Source of the DNA: Streptomyces sp. NRRL F-6131
Lineage (GTDB): Bacteria; Actinomycetota; Actinomycetes; Streptomycetales; Streptomycetaceae
Length of the DNA: 64,000 bases
Assembly (NCBI GenBank): GCA_000719695.1
Contig: JOHN01000048.1
Span: forward strand, 17,355 to 81,354
Direction of reading: 5' to 3'
Under the pieces are notes generated by a model that saw nothing but the letters and a program-made list of their open reading frames with translations, did no database searches and was not told the DNA's origin. A program made the position numbers and the translations under genes. Shown in pieces: positions 26,172 to 33,081 of this stretch; position 1 is the stretch's first letter, and every line of letters begins with the position of its first letter.

Positions 26172-27482
26172 TCAGCTTGACTCCCCGGCGGCCGTGAGCC
26201 GCCCCAGCGCCAGTGCGATACGCAGGGTGAAGGCCGAACGCACGTCGGAGGGAGCGTAGCCCGTGACGTCGGTCACACGTCGGAGCCGGTAGCGCACCGT
26301 GTTGGGGTGGACGAAGAGCATCCGGGCGGCGCCCTCCAGTGAGGAGGCCTGCTCCAGGTAGACACTCAAGGTCTCCAGGAGTGCCGAGCCGGCCTCGTCC
26401 AGCGGTGTGTAGATCTCCTCCACCAGCTGGCGCCGGGCCGCGTTGTCGCCGGCGAGCGCCCGCTCCGGCAGCAGGTCGTCCGCCAGCACCGGCCGCGGGG
26501 CGTCCGGCCAGGCCGCGCAGGCCCGCAGACCGGCCGCGGCGGCGTGCGCCGAGCGGGTCGCCGAGAGCAGGTCCGGCACGGTCGGGCCGACCACCACCGG
26601 ACCCGCCGCGAACTGGCCGATCAGCGCCCGGGCCGCGTGCACCGGCTCCTTGTCGCCGCCCACCACGACCACCAGGCGCTTGCCCAGCACCCCGGTCAGC
26701 ACGTGCAGCTTGGCGTAGCGGGCGGCCCGGCGGATCGCCTCCACCACCAGTTCGCTGTCACCGTCCGGCGCGGAGCCCATCACCACCCGGACCTGGCTCG
26801 GCTGGCCCCAGCCGAGCGCGGCGGCCCGGGACAGCACGCCCTCGTCGGCGTCGCCGGAGAGCAGCGAGTTGACCACCAGCGCCTCCAGCCGGGCGTCCCA
26901 GGCGCCCCGGGCCTCGGCCGCCTGGGCGTACACCTGGGCGGTGGCGAAGGCGATCTCCCGGGCGTAGACCAGGACCGACTCGCGCATGTCGGCCTCGTCG
27001 CCGGGGGCGGCCACCTCCTCGATGGCCTCCTCCATCACCTCGATGGTGGTGCGGATCAGCTCCACCGTCTGGCGCAGGGTGATCGCCCGGGTCAGCTCGC
27101 GCGGCGCGGTGCCGAAGACATCGGTCGAGATCGCCTGCGGGGCGTCCGGCTTGCGGTACCACTCGGTGAAGGCGGCGATGCCGGCCTGCGCGACCAGGCC
27201 GATCCAGGAGCGGTGCTCCGGCGGCATCCGCCGGTACCAGCCGAGCTGGTCGTCCATCCGGGCGATCGCGGCGGAGGCCAGCTTGCCGGAGGACTTCTCC
27301 AGCCGCTTGAGGGTCGCGGCCCGGCGCTCGGCGCGCTCGGCGGCGAGCCGGCGCTCCTGCGCGGTCAGGCGCGGTGCCGCCCGTCCGGGCCGGTCTCTCC
27401 CGGCGCCGGGCGTCGGGCTCTTCCCGTTCTTGTCGGGACTGGCGGTCGGATCGCTCTTGGAGTTCGCGGAGGCGGCTGGCAC
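26172..27482 (-). CDS. fasR: PucR-type transcriptional activator of fatty-acid synthesis
   Basis: A 436-residue regulator. A Lys/Pro-rich N-terminal stretch precedes RLTAQERRLAAERAERRAAT; a central all-alpha region contains RQTVELIRTTIEVMEEAIEE; and the C-terminal PucR HTH (RMLFVHPNTVRYRLRRVTD) is clear. Position directly upstream of fabD-fabH-acpP-fabF matches FasR of S. coelicolor, the activator required for operon expression. GTG start at 27482 has only a weak upstream purine site; a start further in is possible. The divergent gene encodes pirin. Confidence 0.92.
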   Translation of the reverse strand: MPAASANSKSDPTASPDKNGKSPTPGAGRDRPGRAAPRLTAQERRLAAERAERRAATLKRLEKSSGKLASAAIARMDDQLGWYRRMPPEHRSWIGLVAQAGIAAFTEWYRKPDAPQAISTDVFGTAPRELTRAITLRQTVELIRTTIEVMEEAIEEVAAPGDEADMRESVLVYAREIAFATAQVYAQAAEARGAWDARLEALVVNSLLSGDADEGVLSRAAALGWGQPSQVRVVMGSAPDGDSELVVEAIRRAARYAKLHVLTGVLGKRLVVVVGGDKEPVHAARALIGQFAAGPVVVGPTVPDLLSATRSAHAAAAGLRACAAWPDAPRPVLADDLLPERALAGDNAARRQLVEEIYTPLDEAGSALLETLSVYLEQASSLEGAARMLFVHPNTVRYRLRRVTDVTGYAPSDVRSAFTLRIALALGRLTAAGESS

Positions 27483-27574
27483 AGGGACAAGACTGCCTCA
27501 CCGGAGTGACTGCTCGTGCACAGCCCCCGGTCGACGGGTGGGGTGGTGACCGTCACACCCACCGGAACTGCCAC

Positions 27575-27587
27575 TACGGTGGGCCCG
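27575..27587 (+). promoter_or_regulatory. Candidate leaderless promoter of the pirin gene
   Basis: TACGGT at 27575-27580 fits TANNNT and ends six bases before the GTG at 27587, with no ribosome site. Confidence 0.5.
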
Positions 27588-28363
27588 TGACCGAAGCACC
27601 AGCCCGCCCTCGCGCCGACCTGCGCCGGACCGCCGAGCGGTACCGCTCGACCCCCGCCGAGGGGGTCGAGACCAGGCACGCGTTCTCCTTCTCCGGGCAC
27701 TACGACCCCAGGAACACGCACTTCGGCGCACTGCTGGCGTGCAACGAGGAACTGCTCGCGCCGGGCGCGGGGTTCGACGAGCACAAGCACCGGGACACCG
27801 AGATCCTCACCTGGGTCCTGGAGGGCGCGCTGGCCCACCGGGACTCGCGGGGGCACGGCGGGGTGGTGCGGCCCGGCATGGTGCAGCACCTGGGCGCGGG
27901 CTCCGGCGTCACCCACACCGAGCGGAACGTCGGCGGGGCGGACGGCCCGGTCCGCTTCGTCCAGATGTGGCTCCAGCCGGACGTCTTCGACGCGCCGCCG
28001 GTGTACGGGCTGCGCGGGGTGGAGCGGGCGGCCGACGGGTTGACGCTGCTCGCCTCCGGGCTGGCGAGGGACGCCGGCACCCCGGCGCTGCGACTGCGGC
28101 GGAGCGACGCCGCGCTGTGGCTGGTGACCGCCGGCCCGTGGCAGCCGCTGCCGGAGCTGCCGGCCGCCGCGTACCGCTACGCGCACCTGACGACCGGCTC
28201 GCTCGGCTACCGGACGGTGCCCGGGCCGCAGGGCGGGGGGCGTTCGATGGTGCCCGGCGACAGCGTGCGGATCACCGGGGACGCCTTCGCGGCGCCGACG
28301 GCCGGTGAGACCGGCGCGGAGCTGCTCCTGTGGGAGATGCACTCGCCGGTCTCGTACGGCTGA
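27587..28363 (+). CDS. Pirin family protein
   Basis: A 258-residue bicupin of the pirin family. The N-terminal cupin shows the metal ligands: two His in EHKHRDTEILTWVLEGAL and His/Glu in GSGVTHTERN. The segment VRFVQMWLQPD is typical. Pirins bind Fe and have been linked to quercetinase activity, redox sensing and, in Streptomyces ambofaciens, control of beta-oxidation. Adjacency to the fatty-acid operon regulator makes a link to lipid metabolism attractive but unproven. The C-terminal cupin is more degenerate, as usual. Confidence 0.9.
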   Translation: MTEAPARPRADLRRTAERYRSTPAEGVETRHAFSFSGHYDPRNTHFGALLACNEELLAPGAGFDEHKHRDTEILTWVLEGALAHRDSRGHGGVVRPGMVQHLGAGSGVTHTERNVGGADGPVRFVQMWLQPDVFDAPPVYGLRGVERAADGLTLLASGLARDAGTPALRLRRSDAALWLVTAGPWQPLPELPAAAYRYAHLTTGSLGYRTVPGPQGGGRSMVPGDSVRITGDAFAAPTAGETGAELLLWEMHSPVSYG

Positions 28364-28390
28364 CAGCTGAAGGCCGACGGCTGACGGTCC

Positions 28391-28433
28391 GCGGCGCCGC
28401 GGGTCGGGGTCGGGCCGGACCCGCGGGCGCCGC
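28391..28433. terminator. Hairpin between pirin and beta-lactamase-fold genes
   Basis: Arms beginning GCGGCGCCGCGGGTC (28391) and ending GACCCGCGGGCGCCGC (28433) pair with a small bulge in the 78-bp gap between two converging stops. Confidence 0.6.
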
Positions 28434-28441
28434 CGACCCGG

Positions 28442-29275
28442 TCAGCCCCGGAGCTCGGCGAGCACGGCGTCGGAGAGGACCGGCCAGACCTCGGCGGCCC
28501 ACGGACCGAAGTCGAGGTCGGTGAGCGCGACGCAGGCCACCCCGGCCTCCGGGTCCACCCACAGGAAGGTGCCGGACTGGCCGAAGTGGCCGAAGGTCGC
28601 CGCGGAGTTGGTGGTGCCGGTCCAGTGCGGGGCCTTGCCGTCGCGGATCTCGAAGCCGAGGCCCCAGTCGTTCGGCCGGCGGTGCCCGAAGCCGGGCAGG
28701 ACGCCGCTGGCGCCCGGGAAGGCGACCTCGCGGGTGGCGGCGCGCAAGGTGCCCGGGTCGAGCAGCTTGGGCGACTGCAGCTCGGCGGCGAACCGGGTGA
28801 GGTCCGCCACGGTGGAGAGGCCGCCGGCCCCCGCCGGGGTGCGGTGCGCGGTGTTGATCAGGGTGGCGTGCATGCCGAGCGGCTGGAACACGGCCTCGGC
28901 GGCGTACCGGCCGAACTCGATGCCCGCGGCCTGCTCCAGGGTCCGCGCCAGCACGTCGAAGCCGGCGTTGGAGTAGAGCCGGCGGTTGCCGGGCTCGGCC
29001 ATCACCTTGTGCTCGTCGAAGGCCAGGCCCGAGGTGTGGGCCAGCAGGTGCCGGACGGTCGAGCCCTCGGGCCCGGCCGGGTCGTCCAGCTCGAAGACGC
29101 CCTCCTCGACCGCGACCAGCACGGCGTACGAGGTGAGCAGCTTGGTCACCGACGCCAGCGGGAACACGTGCTCCTGCGGCCCGTGCGCGCCCAGCACCGC
29201 GCCGTCCGCACCCCGTACGACGGCCGCCGCCGCGTGCGGCACCGGCCAGCTCTCGATCTTCCGCAAGCTCTCCAT
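28442..29275 (-). CDS. Serine hydrolase of the beta-lactamase (class C/EstB) fold
   Basis: A 277-residue cytoplasmic-looking serine hydrolase. The SxxK motif is SVTK in PLASVTKLLTSY, the YxN motif is YSN in RRLYSNAGFDVLA, and the third motif region is HFGQSGTFLWVD. There is no signal peptide, so it is more likely an esterase or peptidase of this fold than a periplasm-facing beta-lactamase. TAGAGT lies eight bases before the ATG at 29275, so the message may be leaderless. Divergent from a MerR gene. Natural substrate unknown. Confidence 0.85.
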   Translation of the reverse strand: MESLRKIESWPVPHAAAAVVRGADGAVLGAHGPQEHVFPLASVTKLLTSYAVLVAVEEGVFELDDPAGPEGSTVRHLLAHTSGLAFDEHKVMAEPGNRRLYSNAGFDVLARTLEQAAGIEFGRYAAEAVFQPLGMHATLINTAHRTPAGAGGLSTVADLTRFAAELQSPKLLDPGTLRAATREVAFPGASGVLPGFGHRRPNDWGLGFEIRDGKAPHWTGTTNSAATFGHFGQSGTFLWVDPEAGVACVALTDLDFGPWAAEVWPVLSDAVLAELRG

Positions 29276-29384
29276 GGGAGCCGACTCTAACCGGGCCGGC
29301 GGGCCCGGCGGGATGGCAGGCTTGTGCCGACCGCACTCCTCGGCGCCCGCCGGCGCCGACACGTTCATCACCGGGGGGACCGAC

Positions 29385-29846
29385 ATGACCGTACTCACCG
29401 CGATCGAGGCCGGACTGCGCACCTGCGGCGAGGTGTACCGCCAGCCGAACGGCGAGCCCGACCGGACGCCGCGGCACACCATCGGCGAGGTGTCGGCGGC
29501 CAGCGGGCTGACCGCGCACACCCTGCGCTGGTACGAGCGGATCGGCCTGCTCGACCCGGTGGACCGCGCGGCCTCGGGTCAGCGCCGCTACAGCGACGCC
29601 GATCTGCACCGGCTGGCCTTCCTGGGGCGGCTGCGGCTGACCGGGATGCCGGTGGCCGACATGCAGCGCTACGTGGAACTGGCCCGGCAGGGCGACCGGA
29701 CCTCCACCGCCCGGCGCGACCTGCTGCTCGACCACCGGGAGGAGGTGCGGCAGCAGATCGCGGACCTGCACGCCACGCTGGCCGTGCTCGACCACAAGAT
29801 CGACCTGTACAACGGGCGGATCGCGCAGTGCGCTCCGTCGCACTAG
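29385..29846 (+). CDS. MerR family transcriptional regulator
   Basis: A 153-residue MerR protein. An extra N-terminal stretch of about 33 residues precedes the winged HTH (TIGEVSAASGLTAHTLRWYE, RRYSDADLHRLAFLG). The C-terminal half is a coiled-coil dimerisation helix (LLLDHREEVRQQIADLHATL). No Cys cluster for metal sensing is evident; only one Cys near the C-terminus. It is therefore probably not a metal sensor but an organic-signal or stress regulator. A GGGGGGA site precedes the ATG at 29385. The divergent serine hydrolase is a possible target. Confidence 0.88.
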   Translation: MTVLTAIEAGLRTCGEVYRQPNGEPDRTPRHTIGEVSAASGLTAHTLRWYERIGLLDPVDRAASGQRRYSDADLHRLAFLGRLRLTGMPVADMQRYVELARQGDRTSTARRDLLLDHREEVRQQIADLHATLAVLDHKIDLYNGRIAQCAPSH

Positions 29847-29865
29847 CGCTGTGCGGTGGCGGGCG

Positions 29866-30444
29866 TCAGACCTCGCGGCCGAGGTAGGCGGCCAGCCGGG
29901 TGGTCGGGTCGGCGTCGGCCGGGGCGGTCCGGACCGGGCCGAACGGCACGGCGCCGCCCCGCGGCTCGGCCGGCAGTACGGCGAGCGCGATCGCCAGCGC
30001 GGCCTCGCCCAGCCGGTCGTCCAGCGGGAGGGCGGTGTCGAGCGCGCGGGCGATGTCCCAGGCGTGCGCGACGGTCTCCAGGACGTAGCCGCCCACCGCG
30101 GCGCGGCCGGGCACCTCGCCCCAGGGGGCGGAGGCCGGGCGGTCCAGCTTGGCGTCGTCGGCCCAGGCGGCGGTCACCCGGGTCCGGGCCCGGCCGAGGG
30201 CGGCCGGCCAGCCGTCGTCGGGCAGGTCGCCGGTCGCGGCCACGACGTCCTCGGAGCGGCCGCCCTCGCCCATGTAGGCGAGCCGGTGGACGCCGCCGAC
30301 GACGTGGCCGAGCAGGGTCCGCAGGTCGTACGCGGTGCACGGGGTGGGCCGGTCCAGGCTCTCCGGCCCGGTTTCGGCGATCAGCTTCTCCACCTGGTCG
30401 AGGGCGAGCTGGTACAGCGGGCGCGGGTCCTGGGTGGTGTCCAT
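29866..30444 (-). CDS. TIGR03086-type DinB/maleylpyruvate isomerase family protein
   Basis: A 192-residue helical-bundle protein. RPTPCTAYDLRTLLGHVVGG carries the family N-terminal signature and one metal-ligand His; a second His lies in YVLETVAHAWDIARAL, a typical spacing. Members use a metal and often mycothiol, the actinobacterial thiol, for isomerisation or thiol transfer. The actual reaction is unknown. It is divergent from a WYL regulator with a perfect inverted repeat between, so it is the best candidate target of that regulator. ATG at 30444. Confidence 0.82.
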   Translation of the reverse strand: MDTTQDPRPLYQLALDQVEKLIAETGPESLDRPTPCTAYDLRTLLGHVVGGVHRLAYMGEGGRSEDVVAATGDLPDDGWPAALGRARTRVTAAWADDAKLDRPASAPWGEVPGRAAVGGYVLETVAHAWDIARALDTALPLDDRLGEAALAIALAVLPAEPRGGAVPFGPVRTAPADADPTTRLAAYLGREV

Positions 30445-30502
30445 GGGAAGTCTCAACTCCAGTGGGGCGGAAGGTTTCCGGTGCGGGAGGCAATCTCCCG
30501 GT

Positions 30503-30529
30503 AAAACCTGACAACCGCCGTCAGGTTTT
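30503..30529. promoter_or_regulatory. Perfect inverted repeat, probable WYL-regulator operator
   Basis: AAAACCTGAC (30503-30512) and GTCAGGTTTT (30520-30529) form a perfect 10-bp inverted repeat with a 7-nt spacer. It sits in the 101-bp gap between the TIGR03086 gene and the WYL regulator, 16 bp before the regulator ATG. The AT content at both ends stands out against the GC-rich background. Confidence 0.75.
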
Positions 30530-30545
30530 CTGGGATCCTCGGCCC

Positions 30546-31523
30546 ATGAAGGCCGACCGCCTGCTCTCGATCCTGCTGCTGCTCCAGACCCGCGGCCGGG
30601 TGCCCGCCACCGAACTGGCCGAACGGCTGGAGGTCTCGGTCCGCACCATCTACCGCGACGTCGAGGCGCTCTCGGCGGCCGGCGTGCCCGTCTACACCGA
30701 ACGCGGCCGGCACGGCGGCATCAGCCTGCTGCCCGGCTACCGCACCGACGTCAGCGGTCTGACCGCCGACGAGGCGCGGGCCCTGTTCGTGCTCTCCGCC
30801 CAGGGCGCGCACAGCGACCTCGGGCTGGACGGCGCGCTGGGCTCGGCGCTGCGCAAGGTGATGGCCGCGCTGCCCGCCCCGCACCGGCCGGGCGCCGAGC
30901 GGATCAGCGAGCGCGTCCTGGTCGACCCGGCGCGCTGGCTCCAGGCCGGGGCGCCGCCCGGCCCCGACCTCGGGGAGCTGCAGTACGCCGTGTTCGCCGA
31001 CCGGCGGCTGCGGCTGCGCTACCGGCACAGCGGCGCGCCCGCACCGGCGGAGTACACCGTGGACCCGTACGGCCTGGTCTGCAAGGCCGCCGTCTGGTAC
31101 CTGGTGGCCGATCTGCGCGGTGAGCCGCGGCTGTTCCGGGCCGACCGGGTGCTGTTCGCGGAGGCCGTCGAGGAGCCGGTGCGCCGACGCGCGGGGGTGG
31201 GTCTTGGCGACGTCTGGACGGTGCTGCGCGAGCAGGTGGAGCGGCTGCCCAAGGAGCTGACCGTGAAGGTGCGGGTGCGTCGGGGGCGGCTGGACATGTT
31301 CGTCCGGATCCACGGCACCCGGCTCACCGGGCCGCCGCCGGAGACCGGGAACGGCGCGCCCGACGACTGGGTCGAACTCGCGCTCGGCTTCCAGTCCCTG
31401 CCCGCCGTGCGGGCCCTCCTGGCGTTCGGCGCGGACGCCGAGGTGCTCGCGCCGCCCGCCGCCCGCCGGGAGATGGGCCGGGCCGCCGCCGAGGCGGTCC
31501 GGCTCTACCAGGAACCGCGCTGA
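30546..31523 (+). CDS. HTH-WYL transcriptional regulator (YafY-like)
   Basis: A 325-residue regulator. An N-terminal DeoR-type HTH (DRLLSILLLLQTRGRVPATE, EVSVRTIYRDVEALSAAGVP) is followed by a WYL domain starting near residue 150 (ADRRLRLRYRHSG, YGLVCKAAVWYLVAD). The canonical Trp-Tyr-Leu triad is present as WYL in VWYLVAD. The C-terminal WCX-like part is present. WYL proteins bind nucleic acid or small ligands and often repress a divergent gene. The inverted repeat at 30503-30529 supports autoregulation with the DinB-like gene. Confidence 0.9.
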   Translation: MKADRLLSILLLLQTRGRVPATELAERLEVSVRTIYRDVEALSAAGVPVYTERGRHGGISLLPGYRTDVSGLTADEARALFVLSAQGAHSDLGLDGALGSALRKVMAALPAPHRPGAERISERVLVDPARWLQAGAPPGPDLGELQYAVFADRRLRLRYRHSGAPAPAEYTVDPYGLVCKAAVWYLVADLRGEPRLFRADRVLFAEAVEEPVRRRAGVGLGDVWTVLREQVERLPKELTVKVRVRRGRLDMFVRIHGTRLTGPPPETGNGAPDDWVELALGFQSLPAVRALLAFGADAEVLAPPAARREMGRAAAEAVRLYQEPR

Positions 31524-31577
31524 GCGGCGCGGAAGGGGCGCGGGCGGCTCGGGCGGTCGGGCCTCCGGGTCGGGCGG

Positions 31578-32789
31578 TCAGGCCTCCGGGGCCGGGCGGG
31601 ACACGTCCTGGTAGGCGCCGAGGGCGACGGCGGCGAAGTTGTGCAGGCTGTCGGTGCCGGGCGTGAAGTAGCCGTTGTGCCCGGCGGAACGGGCCGAGGA
31701 GATCCGTTCGGAGCCGAAGTCCACCGAGGTCGGGTCGGCGCCGTGGCCGAGTCCGCCGACCTCCAGGTACGGCACGTTGCCGATCCAGTCGGTCTCGTTG
31801 CGGGTGGCCCAGACGTGCACGCCGCCGCCCAGCTCCGAGCTGCTCTCCACCCCCATGCCGGGGGAGCCGAACACCACCACGTCGGTGATCCCGGAGGTGT
31901 CGGTCGGCGAGGCGGCCGCCCGGGGGATGTCCGGTGCGGCGGTGCCGCAGACCACCGAGCCGTAGGAGTGGCAGAACAGCGCGGGCGGCGCCTCCGGCCG
32001 GGTGGTCTCCTTCAGCCCGGCGAGCAGCCGGCGCAGCCGGGGCGCGCCGACGTCGGCGAGCCGGGAGGTGACGGCGTCCGGGCCGAGTCCGGAGGGGGTG
32101 ACGTAGCCGGTCCAGGCGACGACCGCGGTGTGCGTGTCCGGGGCCTGCCGGTGTTCCTCCTCGTACAGCGAGCGGGCCATCCCGGCGGGGGAGCGGAGCG
32201 GTTCGACGGCCTGGTCGAAGTGGCCGAGGTCGGCGTCCGAGCCGGGGACGAGCACCGCGATCCGGTCGGCGGCGCCGAGGTCGCCCCAGACCTCGGTGAG
32301 CAGGCCGCGGCCGCGCGGGTCGAAGGCGAGGATCTGCCGGCCGGGGGCGAGCAGGCTCTGCACGTCGTTGGCGCGGGAGACGGCCAGGGCGCGCTGCTCC
32401 TGGTCGAGCTCCGGGTCGGCGGCGCGGGCCCGGGCGTGGTCGCGCTCGGCGGCCAGCGCCACCCGGTTGGCCCGGTAGCGCAGGGCGAGCGGGGCGCCGT
32501 CGAAGTTGCCGACGACCAGCGGGTAGGCCGCGACCAGCCGGTCGACCTCGGCCGGCGGGAGCTGGGCGAAGAACTCGGCGACGGCGGCCGGTGCGGTGGT
32601 GGCCGGGTCGGGCAGGTCGTGCCCGTAGGAGTGGTCCTCGACCCAGGCGGCGCTGCCGGCCGGTGGTGTGGAGATGGCCAACTGCTCGGTGGCGGCGGCG
32701 GCCTGGGCGGCCGCCGCACCGGCGTCCGCGAGGACGGCGGCGCCCGCGAAGGCGCCGATCAGGACGTGCTTCCACCGCCGACGGCGCAT
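31578..32789 (-). CDS. Exported DUF1023 alpha/beta hydrolase, paralogue A
   Basis: A 403-residue protein with an export signal (MRRRRWKHVLIGAFAGAAVL...AQA, residues 1 to about 32). A DUF1023 alpha/beta-hydrolase domain fills the C-terminal half. The nucleophile is Ser275 in the CHSYGS elbow; GITDVVVFGSPGMGV and the His in SAGHNGYFTPG supply the rest of the triad region. Substrates of this Streptomyces family are unknown; many are annotated lipases or esterases. A paralogue with the same architecture lies at 39112-40326. Three oxidase/acyltransferase genes separate the two copies. Confidence 0.87.
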   Translation of the reverse strand: MRRRRWKHVLIGAFAGAAVLADAGAAAAQAAAATEQLAISTPPAGSAAWVEDHSYGHDLPDPATTAPAAVAEFFAQLPPAEVDRLVAAYPLVVGNFDGAPLALRYRANRVALAAERDHARARAADPELDQEQRALAVSRANDVQSLLAPGRQILAFDPRGRGLLTEVWGDLGAADRIAVLVPGSDADLGHFDQAVEPLRSPAGMARSLYEEEHRQAPDTHTAVVAWTGYVTPSGLGPDAVTSRLADVGAPRLRRLLAGLKETTRPEAPPALFCHSYGSVVCGTAAPDIPRAAASPTDTSGITDVVVFGSPGMGVESSSELGGGVHVWATRNETDWIGNVPYLEVGGLGHGADPTSVDFGSERISSARSAGHNGYFTPGTDSLHNFAAVALGAYQDVSRPAPEA

Positions 32790-33081
32790 CGCCTCAACTC
32801 CCAGAGAGTCCCGTCACCGTTCCCGGACGGGGCCCGAGGGTGGTACGACTGCCAACTTCCAGCGCAAGCCTAGGGGGCCGGAGGAGTACTGGGCCCGCCT
32901 CAAACTGTGGGATGGGTCACACGAAAGCGGGGTGTCCCCGGGGCGTTCCGTTCGTTCGCGGGGGAACGGTGCCGTCGAACGGCTCCGCCCCCGCGGCCGG
33001 AGGGCGACGGGGGCGGAGGTGTGCGGTCGGGTCGGGGCGGGTGCGGCCCGGCCCGGGCGGGTGCGGCCCGGCCCGGGCGGG

